This document shows positions 1 through 11,575 of a DNA stretch of 64,000 nt, in pieces. The notes beneath the pieces are model-generated. The model saw only the letters and a list, made by a program, of their open reading frames with translations. It was not told where the DNA came from and did no database searches. Each line of letters opens with the position of its first letter. Positions within the stretch are counted from its first letter, which is position 1. Both the position numbers and the translations under genes were made by a program. Origin of the DNA: Prorocentrum cordatum (Eukaryota; Sar; Dinophyceae; Prorocentrales; Prorocentraceae); assembly GCA_963575745.1 (NCBI GenBank), contig CAUYUJ010018038.1:130001-194000 (forward strand), read 5' to 3'.

Positions 1-225
1 GGGTCGTCTGGAAGGCTTTTCAAGAACGATCCCAAGACGATGTTAGAACAGCAATTTCCAAAACGATGGTGTTGTTTTGTTGTCATGTGTTGAGGATGTC
101 CCTAGCGAAACCGTTTTTGCTCGGCAGTCATCAGGGCGCTATTGGAGCCATGTTGAGGTCATTATGGGGCTCTCACTTCTTCATCTTGAAACCCTTCAAG
201 AACGATGCCAATACGATGTTAAAAA
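1..225. other. Unassigned start of window
   Basis: No gene seen. Contains GAGGATGTCCCTAGCGAAAC at 91-110, one of many dispersed copies of the motif GCGTTTCGCYYGAGACATCC (reverse complement). Confidence 0.5.
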
Positions 226-2290
226 AATAATTCCCAGTCATCCTGTGGTGTTGGGTCCTCGTTTTGACGAGACGGTCCCCGCGTTCCTCCTCCCTCCTTC
301 CTCCCTCATCCTCCCCCTCCTCCGTCCTCCCCTCCTCCGTGCGTTTCATCAACCCAGTACAGCGTGGGCCCATTGGGAGCTCCCCCGAAGCCCCCATTGG
401 GACCGTCCGCATGCGTCCCGAAAACCAAATTTGGCACACCCCTCACACGCGTCGTGGCCCCATAGGGAGCTCCACCGAAAGCCCCAGTGGGACCGCCCGC
501 ATGCGTCCCGAAAAAAAAAACACGTGGCGTTTTCACCCACCCAGTACAGCGCTTCGTCGCCCCATAGGGAGCTCCACCGAAGCCCCCAGTGGGACCGCCC
601 GCATGCGTCCCACACACCCAACTTGGCACTTTCACCCACCCAGTACAAGGTTTCGTGGCCCCATAGGGAGCTCCACCGAAGTCCCCAGTGGGACCGCCCG
701 CATGCGTCCCACACACCCAACTTGGCATTTTCACCCACCCAGTACAGCGTGTCGTGGCCCCACAGGGAGCTCCACCGAAGCCCCCAATGGGACCGCCCGC
801 ATGCGTCCCCCACACCCATGTCGGCACACCCCTCACACGTTTCGTGGCCCCATAGGGAGCTCCACCGAAGGCCCCAGTGCCACCGCCAGCCTGCGTCCCC
901 CACACCAATTTCGGCACACCCCTCACACGTTTCGTGGCCCCATAGGGAGCTCCACCGAGGGCCCCGGTGCTACCGCCCGCACGCGTCCCCCCCACCCATT
1001 TCGGCACACCCCTCACAGGTTTCGTGGCTCCATAGGGAGCTCCACCGAAGGCCCCGGTGCTACCGCCCGCACGCGTCACCCCAACCCAGTGCAGCGCTCC
1101 GTGGCCCCATAGGGAGATTCACCGAAGGTTCCAGCGCTACCGCCCGCATCCGTCCACCCCACCCAGTACAGCGTTCTGTGGCCCCATAGGGAGCTCCACC
1201 GACAGCCCCAGCGCTACCGCCCGCATGCGTCCCCCCCTCCCAGTACAGCGCTTCGTGGCCCCATAGGGAGCTCCAGCGACGGCCCCAGTGCTACCGCCCG
1301 CATGCGCCCCCCCTGACCAAGCGCTTCGTGACTTCGTGGCCCCATAGGGAGCTCCACTGAAGGTCCCAGCGTTACCGCCCGCATGCGTCCGCCCCACCCA
1401 GTACAGCGCTTCGTGGCCCCATAGGGAACTCCACTGAAGGCCCCAGTGCTACCGCCCGCATGCGTCACCCCCACCCAGTACAGCGCTCCGGGGCCCCATA
1501 GGGAGCTTCAGCGAAGGTTCCAGTGCCACCGCCCGCATGCGTCCTCCCCACCCGGTGCAGCGTTCTGCGGCCCCATAGGGAGCTCCACCGACGGCCCCAG
1601 TGCTACCGCCCGCATGCGTCTCCCCCACCCAATACAGCGCTTGGTGGCCCCATCAGGAGCTCCAGCGACGGACCCAGTGCCACCGCCCGCATGCGCCCCC
1701 CCGACCCAACGCTTCGTGACCCCATAGGGAGCTCCACTGAAGGTCCCAGCGCTACCGCCCGCATGCGTCCGCCCCACCCAGTGCAGCACTTCGTGGCCCC
1801 ATAGGGAACTCCACCAACAGCCCCAGTGCTACCGCACGCATGCGCCCCCCCCAACCAGTAAAGTTGCGTGGCCTCATCGGGAGCTCCACCGACAGCCCCA
1901 GTGCTACCGCATGCGGGCCAGTGCTACCGCCCGCATGCGTCACCCCCACCCAGTACAGCGTTTCATGGCCCGGAGGGAGCTCCACCGACGGCCCCAGTGC
2001 TACCGACCGGGTGCGTAACCCCCACCCAGTACAGCGCTCCGGGGCCCCATAGGGAGCTCCACCGAAGGCCCCGGTGCTACCGCCCGCATGCGACACCCCC
2101 ACCCAGTAAAGCGCTCCGGGGCCCCATAGGGAGCTCCACCGACGGCCCCAGTGCTACCGCCCGCACGCGCTCCCCCCCACCCAGTACAGCGCTTCGTGGC
2201 CCCATAGGGAGCTTCACCGAAGAAGATATTCACAAATGCGGTACCCACAACTGCATATGGTTGGTCAGTCGCCAGGATAATTGTTTTCAA
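226..2290 (-). repeat. Minisatellite module A1 (~78-100 bp units) with conserved ends
   Basis: About 20 units share GGCCCCATAGGGAGCTCCAC. Spacing falls from ~100 bp to 90 and then ~78 bp along the array. One side ends in the block ACCACAGGATG...ACGCGGGG (226-300, reverse complement). The other ends at 2215-2285 with GAAGATATTCACAAATGCGG and GCATATGGTTGGTCAG. Long open frames here are repeat by-products. Confidence 0.85.
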
Positions 2291-2675
2291 GATGTCCCCA
2301 GCCAAATGCAAATTGTCTGCCGTGCTCTTTTCTCTGATCCGCCGTGCTACCGCTCATTTTGCTGAGGACTTCCCTAGCGAAAACGTAATTTTCAACATAA
2401 GAGGATGTCAGAGAACGCCTCCGTCGACACCCCATTTTGGCTAGGATGTCTCAGGCGAAACGCAAAGTTCTACAGATTAATAAATTTCGCTGATCTCAAT
2501 TGTTCGAGGATGTCTAGGGCGAGACGCTTGTTTTTGCTAAACGCGATGTCGCGAAGACCTCAGTTGTGTGAGGATGTCTCAGGCGAACTCGCTGTTTCCC
2601 CTATCAGAGCTTGCCTCTGCAGGGGTCCTAGCGGATTCATATGATTAATTAGGTGAGGTGCGTCACCGATTTCCG
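2291..2675. repeat. GGATGTCTCAGGCGAAACGC repeats
   Basis: Five degenerate copies of GAGGATGTCTCAGGCGAAAC about 50-60 bp apart (2362, 2402, 2444, 2506, 2569), with AT-richer spacers. Confidence 0.65.
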
Positions 2676-2679
2676 CGGC

Positions 2680-3093
2680 CCGCCCGGGTGCCCGGGTGCC
2701 CGGGTGCCTTATAGCCATATAGCCCCATAGCCCTATAGCTCTATAGCCCTATAGCCCTATAGCCCTTTAGCGCTGTAGCCGTATAGCCTTATAGTCTTAT
2801 AGCCCTATAGCCCTAGAGCCCTAGAGCCCTATAACTCTATAGCCCTATTGCCTTATCGCTCTATAGCCCTATAGCCCTATAGCCCTGTAGCCCTATAGCC
2901 CTATAGCCACATAGCCACGTAGCCCGATAGACCTATAGCACTGTAGCCCAATAGCCCAATAGCCCAATAGCCCAATAGCCCAATAGCCCTATATCTCTTT
3001 AGCCCTATAGCCCTGTAGCCTTATGGCCCTATAGCCCTATAGCCCTATAGCCCTATAGCCCTATAGCCCTATAGTCATATAGCCCTATAGCTC

Positions 3094-3136
<43 letters not shown>

Positions 3137-3375
3137 AGGCCCAGAGCCCTATAGCCCTATAGCCCCATAGCCCTCCAGCCCTATTGCCCTATAGCCCCAT
3201 AGCCCTATAGACTCATAGCCCTATGGCCCTATGGCCCTATAGCCCTATGGCCCTATAGCCCTATAACCCTATAGCCCTATAGACCTATAGCCCTATGGCC
3301 CTAAAGCACTATAGTTCCATAGCCCTGTAGCCACATAGCCCCATCGCCCTATACCCCAATAGCCCTACGGCCCTA
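2680..3375 (+). repeat. CCCTATAG octamer satellite with AT core
   Basis: About 700 bp of CCCTATAG units with single-base variants, interrupted by an (AT)n run at 3096-3132. The unit differs from the plant-type telomere repeat CCCTAAA found in dinoflagellates. Confidence 0.9.
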
Positions 3376-3660
3376 ATTCTGGTATCTTGAGCAATCCACG
3401 AACCGCAATCCCATGCGATCCGCCACTCCAGTTTGTAAGAAAGAATCAGAGATGTTTCAGATTCAGCCACAACGTCCAGCTCGCTTCTCGTACCTCGAAG
3501 ACGCTTCCCGTCATCCGCCGACTATGTCGGCGTGTGCGAGGGGGTTGTCTGTTCGAGTCATCGTCTCCGTCAGTCGTCGTCTGCGTCGTCCCCTTTCCCT
3601 TCACCCTCCTCAAGCCTGTCAGCGAGAGAAAATCTTGCAATGTCGCAATCGAATCGACCC
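3376..3660. other. Unassigned; contains CCGCCGACT.TGTCGGCGTGTG block
   Basis: No coding support. The block at 3516-3590 recurs next to array A4 at 15297-15360 (CCGACTCTGTCGGCGTGTG, GTTCGAG.C.TC). Confidence 0.4.
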
Positions 3661-4265
3661 CCCCTGGGGTCCCAGGGCTGCAAGAAGTATCAAGACAAGC
3701 AAAGAGTGCCCCAAGAGGCCCCCGAGACGGTCCAAGAGGGCCCCCAATCGCCAAACGATCGGTCCAAAACGCCGTCCGCTCCAAGACTGCGCAGGAGACC
3801 TCCAAGACGCCCCAAGAGGCCTCCAAAGGCACTCCCGAGACGGCCCCAAGAGGCAAAAATCATTGATTTACCCTAGGCTTTTGACAGATCTGGGCGTTCT
3901 CGCCTTGTCCGCTTCCCGCCGCTCCAAGACGACCGAAGAGGCCCTCAAGATCGCCCCAAGACGGTCCAAGAGGCTTCCAAGAGCGCTCCAAAACATCCAA
4001 AGAAAACCCCAAGACAGCCCAAAATGCCTCCAAGACGGCCCAAGAGGCCCCCAAGACGGCTCCAAGAGCGTGTATTGGCCCTCGGCCCCGAGAAGCTCCC
4101 AGGAGGCCCCAAGAGGTTCCCAAGAGGCCCCAAGAAGCCCACAAGAGGCCCCCAGGACACCCGAAAAAGCCCCCAAGAGGCCCACAAGAGGCTCCCAAGA
4201 GACCTTAAAATTCCTCCCCGGAGGCACCCGAGAGCCTTCCAAAGAGACCCCAAGAAGCATCCCTG
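3661..4265 (+). repeat. CCCAAGAGGC-type decamer satellite
   Basis: Degenerate 9-12 bp units (CCCAAGAGGC, CCAAGACGGC). Same family at 11745-12595, 45500-45770, 60440-60650, 62720-63060 and, inverted, 63720-64000. A spacer starting ATTGATTT...GGGCGTTCTCGCC (3862-3935) recurs at 62665-62740. Confidence 0.85.
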
Positions 4266-4336
4266 AGGACTCGGGCCCACGTCAGCGTCGTCGTCGTCGC
4301 CGCCGCCACCGCCGCCGTCGTCGTCGACGTCCCCCT
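4266..4336 (+). repeat. CGTCGC triplet microsatellite
   Basis: A short CGT/CGC triplet run just before module A2. Confidence 0.7.
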
Positions 4337-4344
4337 TCAGGCTC

Positions 4345-5045
4345 GGCGGCACCGGCCGTAAGGCCTTCGTAATATTGCGGGGCCGCCATGCGGGCGCTGC
4401 AACTGGGGCCTTCGGTGGAGCTCCCTTTGGGACCACGAAAGGTGCAAGGGGTATGCCGAAATGGGTAGGGCGGCCGCAGGTGGACATCCCCACTAGAGCC
4501 TTCGGTGGAACTCCTCTTGGGGGTGCGAAACACGAAAAGGATGTGCCGAAAGCATGGGGCGGACGCATGTGGACATCGCCGCTGGGGCCTGCGAGGGGGG
4601 TGTGCCGAAACGGGCGTGGCGCCCACATGCGAACGTCGCCACTGGCGCCTCAGGTGGAGCTCCCTATGAGATACCGAGTCGCGCAAGGGGTGTGCCAGTG
4701 TGCCCAGACGGGCGTGGCGCCCACATGCGAACGTCGCCACTGGGGCATTCGGTGGAGCTCCCTATGGGGATCACAAAACGTGAGGCGTGTGCCGAAACGG
4801 GCGTGACACCAACATGCGAACGTCGCCACTGGGGCCTCAGGTGGAGCTCCCTATGGTGACACGAAACGTGTGGGGGGTGTACCGAAATTGTTGATGCAGC
4901 CGCATGTGGACACCGCCACTGGGAAGTTGCTTTACTTGCTGAGGGAAGGGGCAGGGATGGGAGGAAGGCGGAACGGGAGGAAGGAAGGAACGCGGGGCGC
5001 TCCCTTCAAAACGAGGACCCCGCATCACAGGATGGTTGGGAAAAA
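4345..5045 (+). repeat. Minisatellite module A2 with conserved ends
   Basis: Starts GGCGGCACCGGCCGTAAGGC, also seen at 16231. It then has ~85-bp units around GGTGGAGCTCCCTATG and ends GGAACGCGGGGCGCTCCC...TTCAAAACGAGGACC...CACAGGATGGTTGGGA. Confidence 0.8.
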
Positions 5046-5354
5046 GAAAACGGCTCCAGAATTGAACCCGGAGCCCGAACAGGAAGAAAGACGGCGACGT
5101 TACTGGGCAGAAAGCGGCAAAACGAAAGCGATACAAAAACTGCCCTGCCGTTTCCCATCGACCTCCACCTGCCGCACCTTCCGAACGGCAGGTGCCGCGC
5201 AGCGGCCGCCGCCAGTGCGGCCGCGGTGGCGGCCGCCGTCGAGGCCGCAGCGGCGGTCTCGGCGGTCGCCGCGGCCGCGCCGCGGCGGGAGCTGCTGCGC
5301 GGAAGGCTGGAAGGTGGAGGTCGAGGGTCCGAGAGCCACTGAGGCAGCACGGTC
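5046..5354. other. Unassigned GC-rich DNA
   Basis: No gene recognised. Local GCCGCCG-rich composition keeps several frames open. Confidence 0.4.
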
Positions 5355-5365
5355 TTTGCCGTCGG

Positions 5366-5421
<56 letters not shown>

Positions 5422-5426
5422 TCGGA

Positions 5427-5460
<34 letters not shown>

Positions 5461-5505
5461 GCGTCGGCGTCGGCGTCGTCGTCGCCGCCGTCGTCGTGCG
5501 AGGCA
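5355..5505 (+). repeat. TCG triplet microsatellite
   Basis: About 150 bp of (TCG)n with GCG interruptions. Confidence 0.9.
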
Positions 5506-5989
5506 AGCGAGGGTGGGGCACTGTGTTTCTCGGCGGCGGGCAGAAGCTCCAGCAGGCAGTCGGCCAGCGGCGGAGGCCCCATGGGGCGGTCACAGGAGAG
5601 GGGAGGCCGGGAGGGAAGGGGGAGGAGGGGCGGGCACACGCCAATCTAAGTGGGGCCCAGGGAGACAAATCAGTGGAAGCAACTGTCCGAGGATTCCCCG
5701 TCTTTTTTCCGAGATGTTCTGGAGTGTCGTGATCCCCCCCCCCCCTTCCCATATTTCCACTGTCTTGGGAATCGACGATGTTTTGTCTCTGTGCATTTTT
5801 CCCTGCGAAAATCTGGCGGATGCGTGGCTCTGGCGAGTGGGCGCCAGATCCACGGAGCGGGGAAAAGACCCCCCGAAGTACGACGACGGTGCCACCTCGT
5901 TGGGCGACAGAAAGCGCGCCGATGTTGCACCGAAGCAGGACCCGTCGCTAATCCGTATGGCTTGGCACATGGATTGCACCAGGGCTGGA
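5506..5989. other. Unassigned; 12-C homopolymer
   Basis: Nothing coding is convincing. A run of Cs starts near 5735. Confidence 0.4.
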
Positions 5990-6110
5990 CCTAAAAGTTG
6001 CTGTTCGTTTTGTTATCGTTTTGTTTTTCGTGTTGCTCTACCTGTTTTCCTGTACCTCCCTGCCAAAACGAAAAACAAAACACAGCCGAAGTCCAGCAAA
6101 ACAGCGCGTG
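5990..6110 (+). repeat. Dispersed repeat shared with 31685-31800
   Basis: TTGCTCTACCTGTTTTCC, ACCTCCCTGCC and GTCCAGCAAAACAGC occur here in the same order as at 31.7 kb. There the A-rich part is a pure A run. Confidence 0.65.
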
Positions 6111-6368
6111 GGTCCAACCCTGGATTGCACATCGAGGGTGCAATAGCCCACTGCTTGGAGCCCACACGGTTCTCCACGAGCCTCTCCACCTTCTTCCTGG
6201 TTAAAATCATAATCGTCACAACGATTGCCGGAAAGGCTGCCCTGAATCCCACTAGGAAACCAATTTCCTGGGGGATAGCGCATGTTACCTGGGGGCGGAG
6301 GGGGGGGATGGGGGAGGGGGTAACGGTAACTGGGGCCGCGGCGCACACCCCCTGAGGCGCGCCGCCTA
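6111..6368. other. Unassigned sequence
   Basis: No gene or repeat recognised beyond a G-run near 6300. Confidence 0.35.

Positions 6369-6421
<53 letters not shown>
6369..6421 (+). repeat. GTC triplet microsatellite
   Basis: A (GTC)n run of about 50 bp. Confidence 0.9.
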
Positions 6422-6423
<2 letters not shown>

Positions 6424-6429
6424 CAAGCC

Positions 6430-7975
6430 CACAGCGCCTGTGCACACAGCACGGGCTCTGTACAATGCCTTTGTGCACCAGGGCTGCTACAAAAATCGTA
6501 TGTGTGTGCACAACGGCGACTGTGTACACCATAACAGCCGCATGCACCACGACGCCTTTGTACATCGCGCGATCTGTGCACACCACGGCGCCTGCGTGCA
6601 CCATACCCGCTGTTTCAGCTCCCCCTGTGCACCACAGCGCCTGCGCACACCGCAAAATTCGTGTACGCCTGAAAGCAATACCGACGGGGCCAAGCTCCGG
6701 AAAATCGCCAGGGGCCCGAACGTATCAAATTCAATATGTAATTTATTTGTGATTATTGATATTTCTGGCCCAGGGTATGGTCCCCCCGTTATTGGCCGAC
6801 CATGAATGTGTACACCACAGCGCCTGTCTAGCGTGCGCCACGGCGCCTGTCTAGCGTGCGCCACGACGCCTTTGTACACCACAGCTGCTTGTGTACACCG
6901 CAGCGCTTGATTAGACAACAGCGCCTGTGCACACCACAGTGCCTGTGTACACGACAACATCCGTGTGCACCAGAGCGCCTGTGTACACTGCGGTGCTTGC
7001 GCACACCACAGGAGCCGCGTGCACCGCAGAGCATGGCAAACATTTGCGCCACAGCGCTTCCGTGCACCTCCAAGGTCCCGCCGGGGCCCATATCTGGAAA
7101 ATCGCCAGGGGCCCGAGCATGTCAATATGTAGCTCATTTGTGATTATTAATTATTCTGGCCGGGGGTGCGGTACCCCCCCGTTTCTGGTCGACCATGAAT
7201 GTGTACACCACAGCGCCTGTCTAGCGTGCGCCATGACGCCTTTGCACACCACAGCTGCTTGTGTACACCGCAGCGCCTGTCTACACAACAATGCCTGTGT
7301 ACACCACAATGCGTCTGTACACCACAACACCCGTGTGCACCGCAGCGCCTGCGCACACCACACACACTGCCTGTGAACACGACGACGCCTATGTGCACCA
7401 CGGTTGCTGCTTCAGCACCATACTTGTGCACCACAGCTCGGGTGCACCAAAGTGTTTGTGCACACCACAGAACTGCGTACACTTCCAGGGCCCCCAGCAG
7501 GACCGAACGCATGAAAATCGTAGAATCCGAACGTATCAAATCCAATGTGTAAGCTATTTGTGATTATTGATTGTTCTTGCGCAGGGAACGGTCCCGTCTT
7601 TTGGGCACACAAAGTCTGTGTACACCATAGCGAATGTGTGCACAGCAGCGGACGTGTACACCGCAGCGCCTGTGTACACCACCCGGTGTGGTACACCGCA
7701 ATGACAGTGCACCACACTGACCCTGTACACCACCATGCCCGGGATGCCTGCGCGCATGATAACTGATGTTGCAGCAGCAGTTGTACACACCACAAAGCCT
7801 GTCTTCACCATATTGCCTGGGTGCATCACGATGCCCGCGTGCACCGCGCGACCTACGTGCAGTTATGATTGCGTGCACCACAACGCCCGCGTACACAACA
7901 GATCTTGCTGCAACAACAGCATATGCGCGCACCAACGCGCCTCGCTGCGTGTGCACAACGCAATGCCTGTGTACG
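6430..7975 (+). repeat. TGTGCACACCACAGCGCC satellite with ~400-bp higher-order units
   Basis: Units of ~24-30 bp (GTGTACACCACAGCGCCTGT). A spacer reading TTTGTGATTATT...GTCGACCATGAATGTGTACA recurs at about 6750, 7140 and 7560. The unit family returns at 58285-58600 and, inverted, near 59015-59110. Confidence 0.85.
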
Positions 7976-7994
7976 CGCTGCTCACGTGCACGTC

Positions 7995-8140
7995 CAGATG
8001 CCTATGGACGACGTCGGTCGTCGTCGGTCGTCGGTGTGGTCGTCGTCGTTCGCCGTCGTCTATCTTCATCTATCGTCATCTATCGTCGTCTGTCGTCGTC
8101 TGTCGTCGTTTCTCGTCTGTCGTCTGTCGTCGTCGTCTCC
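7995..8140 (+). repeat. CGTCGTCTGTCGTC triplet-derived repeat
   Basis: An imperfect GTC/TCT triplet tract. Confidence 0.8.
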
Positions 8141-8480
8141 CCGTGCCACTCCAAGCCCCAACGTTTCGCCAACGTGCATCCAAACACCAGCATGCTGTGG
8201 CGAACACCACCGCGCCGTTGAACACAGCGTTCCCTTCAAGCTCCCTGCGCCCCCCACCCCACCGGACCTGCACAACCGGCTAGGTTAGGTTATCCTGGGG
8301 CGGGGGGGGGGGCAAGCCCGATAACCCGGGTTATCGACGGACCCTCAAAATTATCCCGGCAAAGCAACCTAACAGCGATGTGTAGGAGCATATCTGGAAG
8401 CATTTCCCTTAAGATTCACATGAGAATCCAGGTGTAGAATTCTGCTGTTCTCGCAGTCGTAGTCGCATTCGCGATGACAG
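8141..8480. other. Unassigned; 16-bp palindrome
   Basis: GATAACCCGGGTTATC (8320-8335) is a perfect palindrome beside an 11-G run. TAGGTTAGGTT (8281) and CAACCTAAC (8364) are weakly inverted around it. No gene seen. Confidence 0.45.
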
Positions 8481-8481
8481 T

Positions 8482-9805
8482 CACAGCGACCTGCATCAGC
8501 CTCAGCCTCAGCCTCAGCCTGCCTCAGCATCAGCCTCAGCCTCAGCCTCAGCCTCAGCCTCAGCCTCAGCCTCAGCCTGCCTCAGCCTCAGCCTCAGCCT
8601 GCTTCAGCCTCAGCCTCAGTCTGCCTGCAGCCTCGGCCTCAGCCTCAGCCTGCCTCAGCCTCAGCCTGCCTCAGCCTCAGCCTCAGCCTCAGCCTGCCTC
8701 AGCCTCAGCCTGCCTCAGCCTCAGCCTCAGCCTGCCTCAGCCTCAGCCTCAGCCTGCTTCAGCCTCAGCCTCAGTCTGCCTTCAGCCTCGGCCTCAGCCT
8801 CAGGCCTCAGCCTCAGCCCTGCATCAGCCTCAGCCTCAGCCTCAGCCTGCCTCAGCATCAGCCTGCCTCAGCCTCAGCCTCAGCCTGCTTCAGCCTCAGC
8901 CTCAGTCTGCCTTCAGCCTCGGCCTCAGCCTCAGCCTGCCTCAGCCTCAGCCTGCCTCAGCCTCAGCCTCAGCCTCAGCCTGCCTCAGCCAGCCTGCATC
9001 AGCCTCAGCCTCCTTGCCTCAGCCTCAGCCTCAGCCTCAGCCTCAGCCTCAGCCTCAGCCTGCCTCAGCCTCAGCCTGCCTCAGCCTCAGCCTGCCTCAG
9101 CCTCAGCCTGCCTCAGCCTCAGCCTCAGCCTGCCTCAGCCTCAGCCTCAGCCTGCTTCAGCCTCAGCCTCAGCCTGCCTCAGCCTCGCCTCAGCCTCAGC
9201 GTGCCTCAGCCTCAGCCTGCATCAGCCTCAGCCTCAGCCTCAGCCTGCCTCAGCCAGTCAGCCTGCAGCCTCAGCCTCAGCCTCAGCCTGCATCAGCTCA
9301 GCTGCTCAGGCCTCAGCCTGCCTCAGCCTCAGCCTCAGCCTCAGCCTCAGCTCAGCCTGCATCAGCCAGCCTCAGCCTCAGCCTCAGCCTCAGCCTCAGC
9401 CTCAGCCTCAGCCTCAGCCTGCCTCAGCCTCAGCCTCAGCCTCAGCCTGCCTCAGCCTCAGCCTGCTTCAGCCTCAGCCTCAGTCTGCCTCAGCCTCGGC
9501 CTCAGCCTCAGCCTCAGCCTGCCTCAGCCTCAGCCTCAGCCTCAGCCTCAGCCTCAGCAGCCTCAGCCTCAGTCTGCCTTCAGCCTCGCCTCAGCCTCAG
9601 CCTGCCTCAGCCTCAGCCTGCATCAGCTCAGCCTCAGCCTCAGCCTGCCTCAGCATCAGCCTGCCTCAGCCTCAGCCTCAGCCTGCCTCAGCCTCAGCCT
9701 CAGCCTGCTTCAGCCTCAGCCTGAGTCTGCCTTCAGCCTCGGCCTCAGCCTCAGCCTGCCTCAGCCTCAGCCTGCCTCAGCCTCAGCATCAGCCTGCCTC
9801 AGCAT
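8482..9805 (+). repeat. CAGCCT hexamer array
   Basis: About 1.3 kb of CAGCCT with regular CTGC variants. The period is a multiple of three, so all forward frames stay open (Gln-Pro, Ser-Ala, Ser-Leu repeats). No promoter or conserved flank supports a gene. Confidence 0.95.
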
Positions 9806-10165
9806 TCAAAATGTAGCCCGGGAATGGAATTCTGGGAACTCGAAGAACACGAAGTGGCCTACAGTTGGCTCCGGGCATTCACGATCATGCCCAAGAATGG
9901 AAATCTGGGAACTCGAAGACCACGAAGTGGCCTACAGTTGGCTCCGGGTATTCAAAATCATGCCCAGGAATGGAGTTCTGGGAACTCGAAGACCACGAAG
10001 TGGCCTACAGTTGGCCCCGGGCATTCAAAATGTGGCCCGGGAATGGAGTTCTGGGAACTCGAAGACCACGAAATGGCCTACAGTTGGCTCCGCGCATTCA
10101 GAATGTGGCCCGGGAATGGACTTCTGGGACCTCGAAGACCACGAAGTGTGTAACTGTTTGCTTAA
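9806..10165 (+). repeat. 73-bp tandem repeat, 5 copies
   Basis: Copies start at about 9822, 9895, 9968, 10041 and 10114 with an exact 73-bp period (GAATGGA.TTCTGGGAACTC, GAAGTGGCCTACAGTTGGCT). The period is not a multiple of three. Confidence 0.95.
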
Positions 10166-10605
10166 AACGACTTCCGCGGTTTCTCCCCGGATCCTGCCCG
10201 GACCCCCCTGGGGAGTCAAGATGCTCTGTTTTGACCCCACTAGAAACTTATCAGTCTTCGCTGTTGGGTAAAAAATCTCCTGCGTGCACCGCAGTGCACG
10301 CCCACGTGCATAACAGACCCCAAGCTGCCCAGGATCGCGCGCTGGATCGGGGCCGGGGCGTTACCGCTACAGGGGGGGGAGGGGGGGATGACATGCGTTA
10401 TCCCTTGGGTGGATAAAAATGGTCTCCAGCCCAGTGGGCGTGAGTGGTTTAGAGAGCTTCCTCGTCCAAACCCCCGTGGTCCCCTTCGGGGAGGGACAGA
10501 TCACTGCTCCTTACTAATCTACACCCCCTCCCCCACCCGACCAGCGACGAACCAGGGACAATGACAACCACCACCCCGCCATCCCTGTCAAAAAATTGAC
10601 TTGGC
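10166..10605. other. Unassigned sequence
   Basis: No gene or repeat recognised. A G-run at about 10372-10388. Confidence 0.4.
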
Positions 10606-10985
10606 GACAGACCCAACCATACGCATTGGTGAGTAACACACTTGTTAGAATCGTCTTCAGTGGAGCTCCCTATGGGGCCACGAAACGGGTAAATGGGTCG
10701 GGCGGACGCATGTATACACCGCCATTGGGGCCTTCGGTGAAGCTCCCCATGGGGCCACGAAACGTGTGAAGGATATTCGAATGTGGATCGGGCGGACGCA
10801 TGTGGACCCTGCCCTTGGAGCTTTCGGTGAAGGTCCCATGCCAATGGGGCCACGAAACGTGTGAAGGGTGTACCGGAATGATGATGACGATGAGGTGGGA
10901 GGAGAGGGAGGACGAGGAGTGACGCGGGGCGTTGCTGATTCAAAAGAAGGACCCAACACCACAGGATGGTTGGGTCCTGTTCGTG
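10606..10985 (+). repeat. Minisatellite module A3 (shortest, both ends present)
   Basis: Left end CAGACCCAACCATACGCA...TTGGTG, three ~85-bp units, right end GACGCGGGG...CACAGGATGGTTGGGTC. CCCAACCAT at the left and ATGGTTGGG at the right form an inverted repeat. Confidence 0.75.
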
Positions 10986-11014
10986 GGGGCGCGAGAACAA
11001 TGTATATTGTTTTG

Positions 11015-11245
11015 TTGACAGGGACGGCAGGGGGTGTCAGTATAAGGCCTGCTGTGCTGAGGGCCATCCTCCCTGTCAGAGGCAATGCAAACCGCACTTC
11101 GTGGCTCAATCTGGACCGTGCGCGGGCGCCCCGCGATCACACTGCATTGGTTCTTGACAGGGGCGGCGGGGATGCTGGCATATCGTCTGCTGTGCTGTGC
11201 ATGATGGCCACTCCGCCGCGTTTGCGCCGTGGCTTTCGGCAAAGA
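11015..11245 (+). repeat. ~133-bp tandem duplication
   Basis: TTGACAGGGACGGCAGGGGG and TTGACAGGGGCGGCGGGGAT start two units at about 11020 and 11154, each followed by TGCTGTGCTG. Confidence 0.6.
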
Positions 11246-11575
11246 TGGTGGGGACCGACGTGACGCACCTCGCCCCGGCGTCGAGCACCTAGGGTCTGCA
11301 CTGGTTCCCAGCAGCTGCCCATCCAAAGGCGACCGCTGAATACAGTCAACCAGTATAGTAAGGATGCGCGATAAGGATGCAAGGGCTTTGGACGCCCACC
11401 TCGAAGTTTTTCGAGCGGGGCGCGGCCAACGAAATCCCACCAGCCCTTTAGGGCGTAGGTGGTCTAGAGCGTTTCCTCTGCCAACCCCCCTTCTTTCCCT
11501 TCGGGGGGGGGTTTACCCCTCCCCTTACCCCTCCCCACTGACCTGGACGGGGCGTTCCGCGACGCGTTGGGACGC
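11246..11575. other. Unassigned sequence
   Basis: No gene recognised. Contains a G-run at 11505. Confidence 0.35.

Noticed and set aside
77-2365. Long open frames on both strands (up to 370 aa) across the first minisatellite array
   Set aside because: Frames repeat the same short motifs set by the ~78-100 bp units, occur on both strands, and have no codon bias or domain.
2432-2450. CCATTTTGGCT string resembling DinoSL
   Set aside because: Only 11 nt match, the CAAG end is absent, and it sits inside a tandem repeat.
3540-3560. GTTCGAGTC resembling a tRNA or SINE B box
   Set aside because: No A box at the right distance, no cloverleaf, and the related copy at 15.3 kb does not fold as a tRNA either.
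8474-10271. 416-aa and 356-aa Gln/Pro/Ser/Ala frames
   Set aside because: They come from the CAGCCT array; every forward frame is open.
11071-11163. 93-bp segment with CCCTGTCA...TGACAGGG inverted ends
   Set aside because: TTGACAGGG also marks the start of each unit in the local ~133-bp tandem duplication, so the ends are explained by that repeat.
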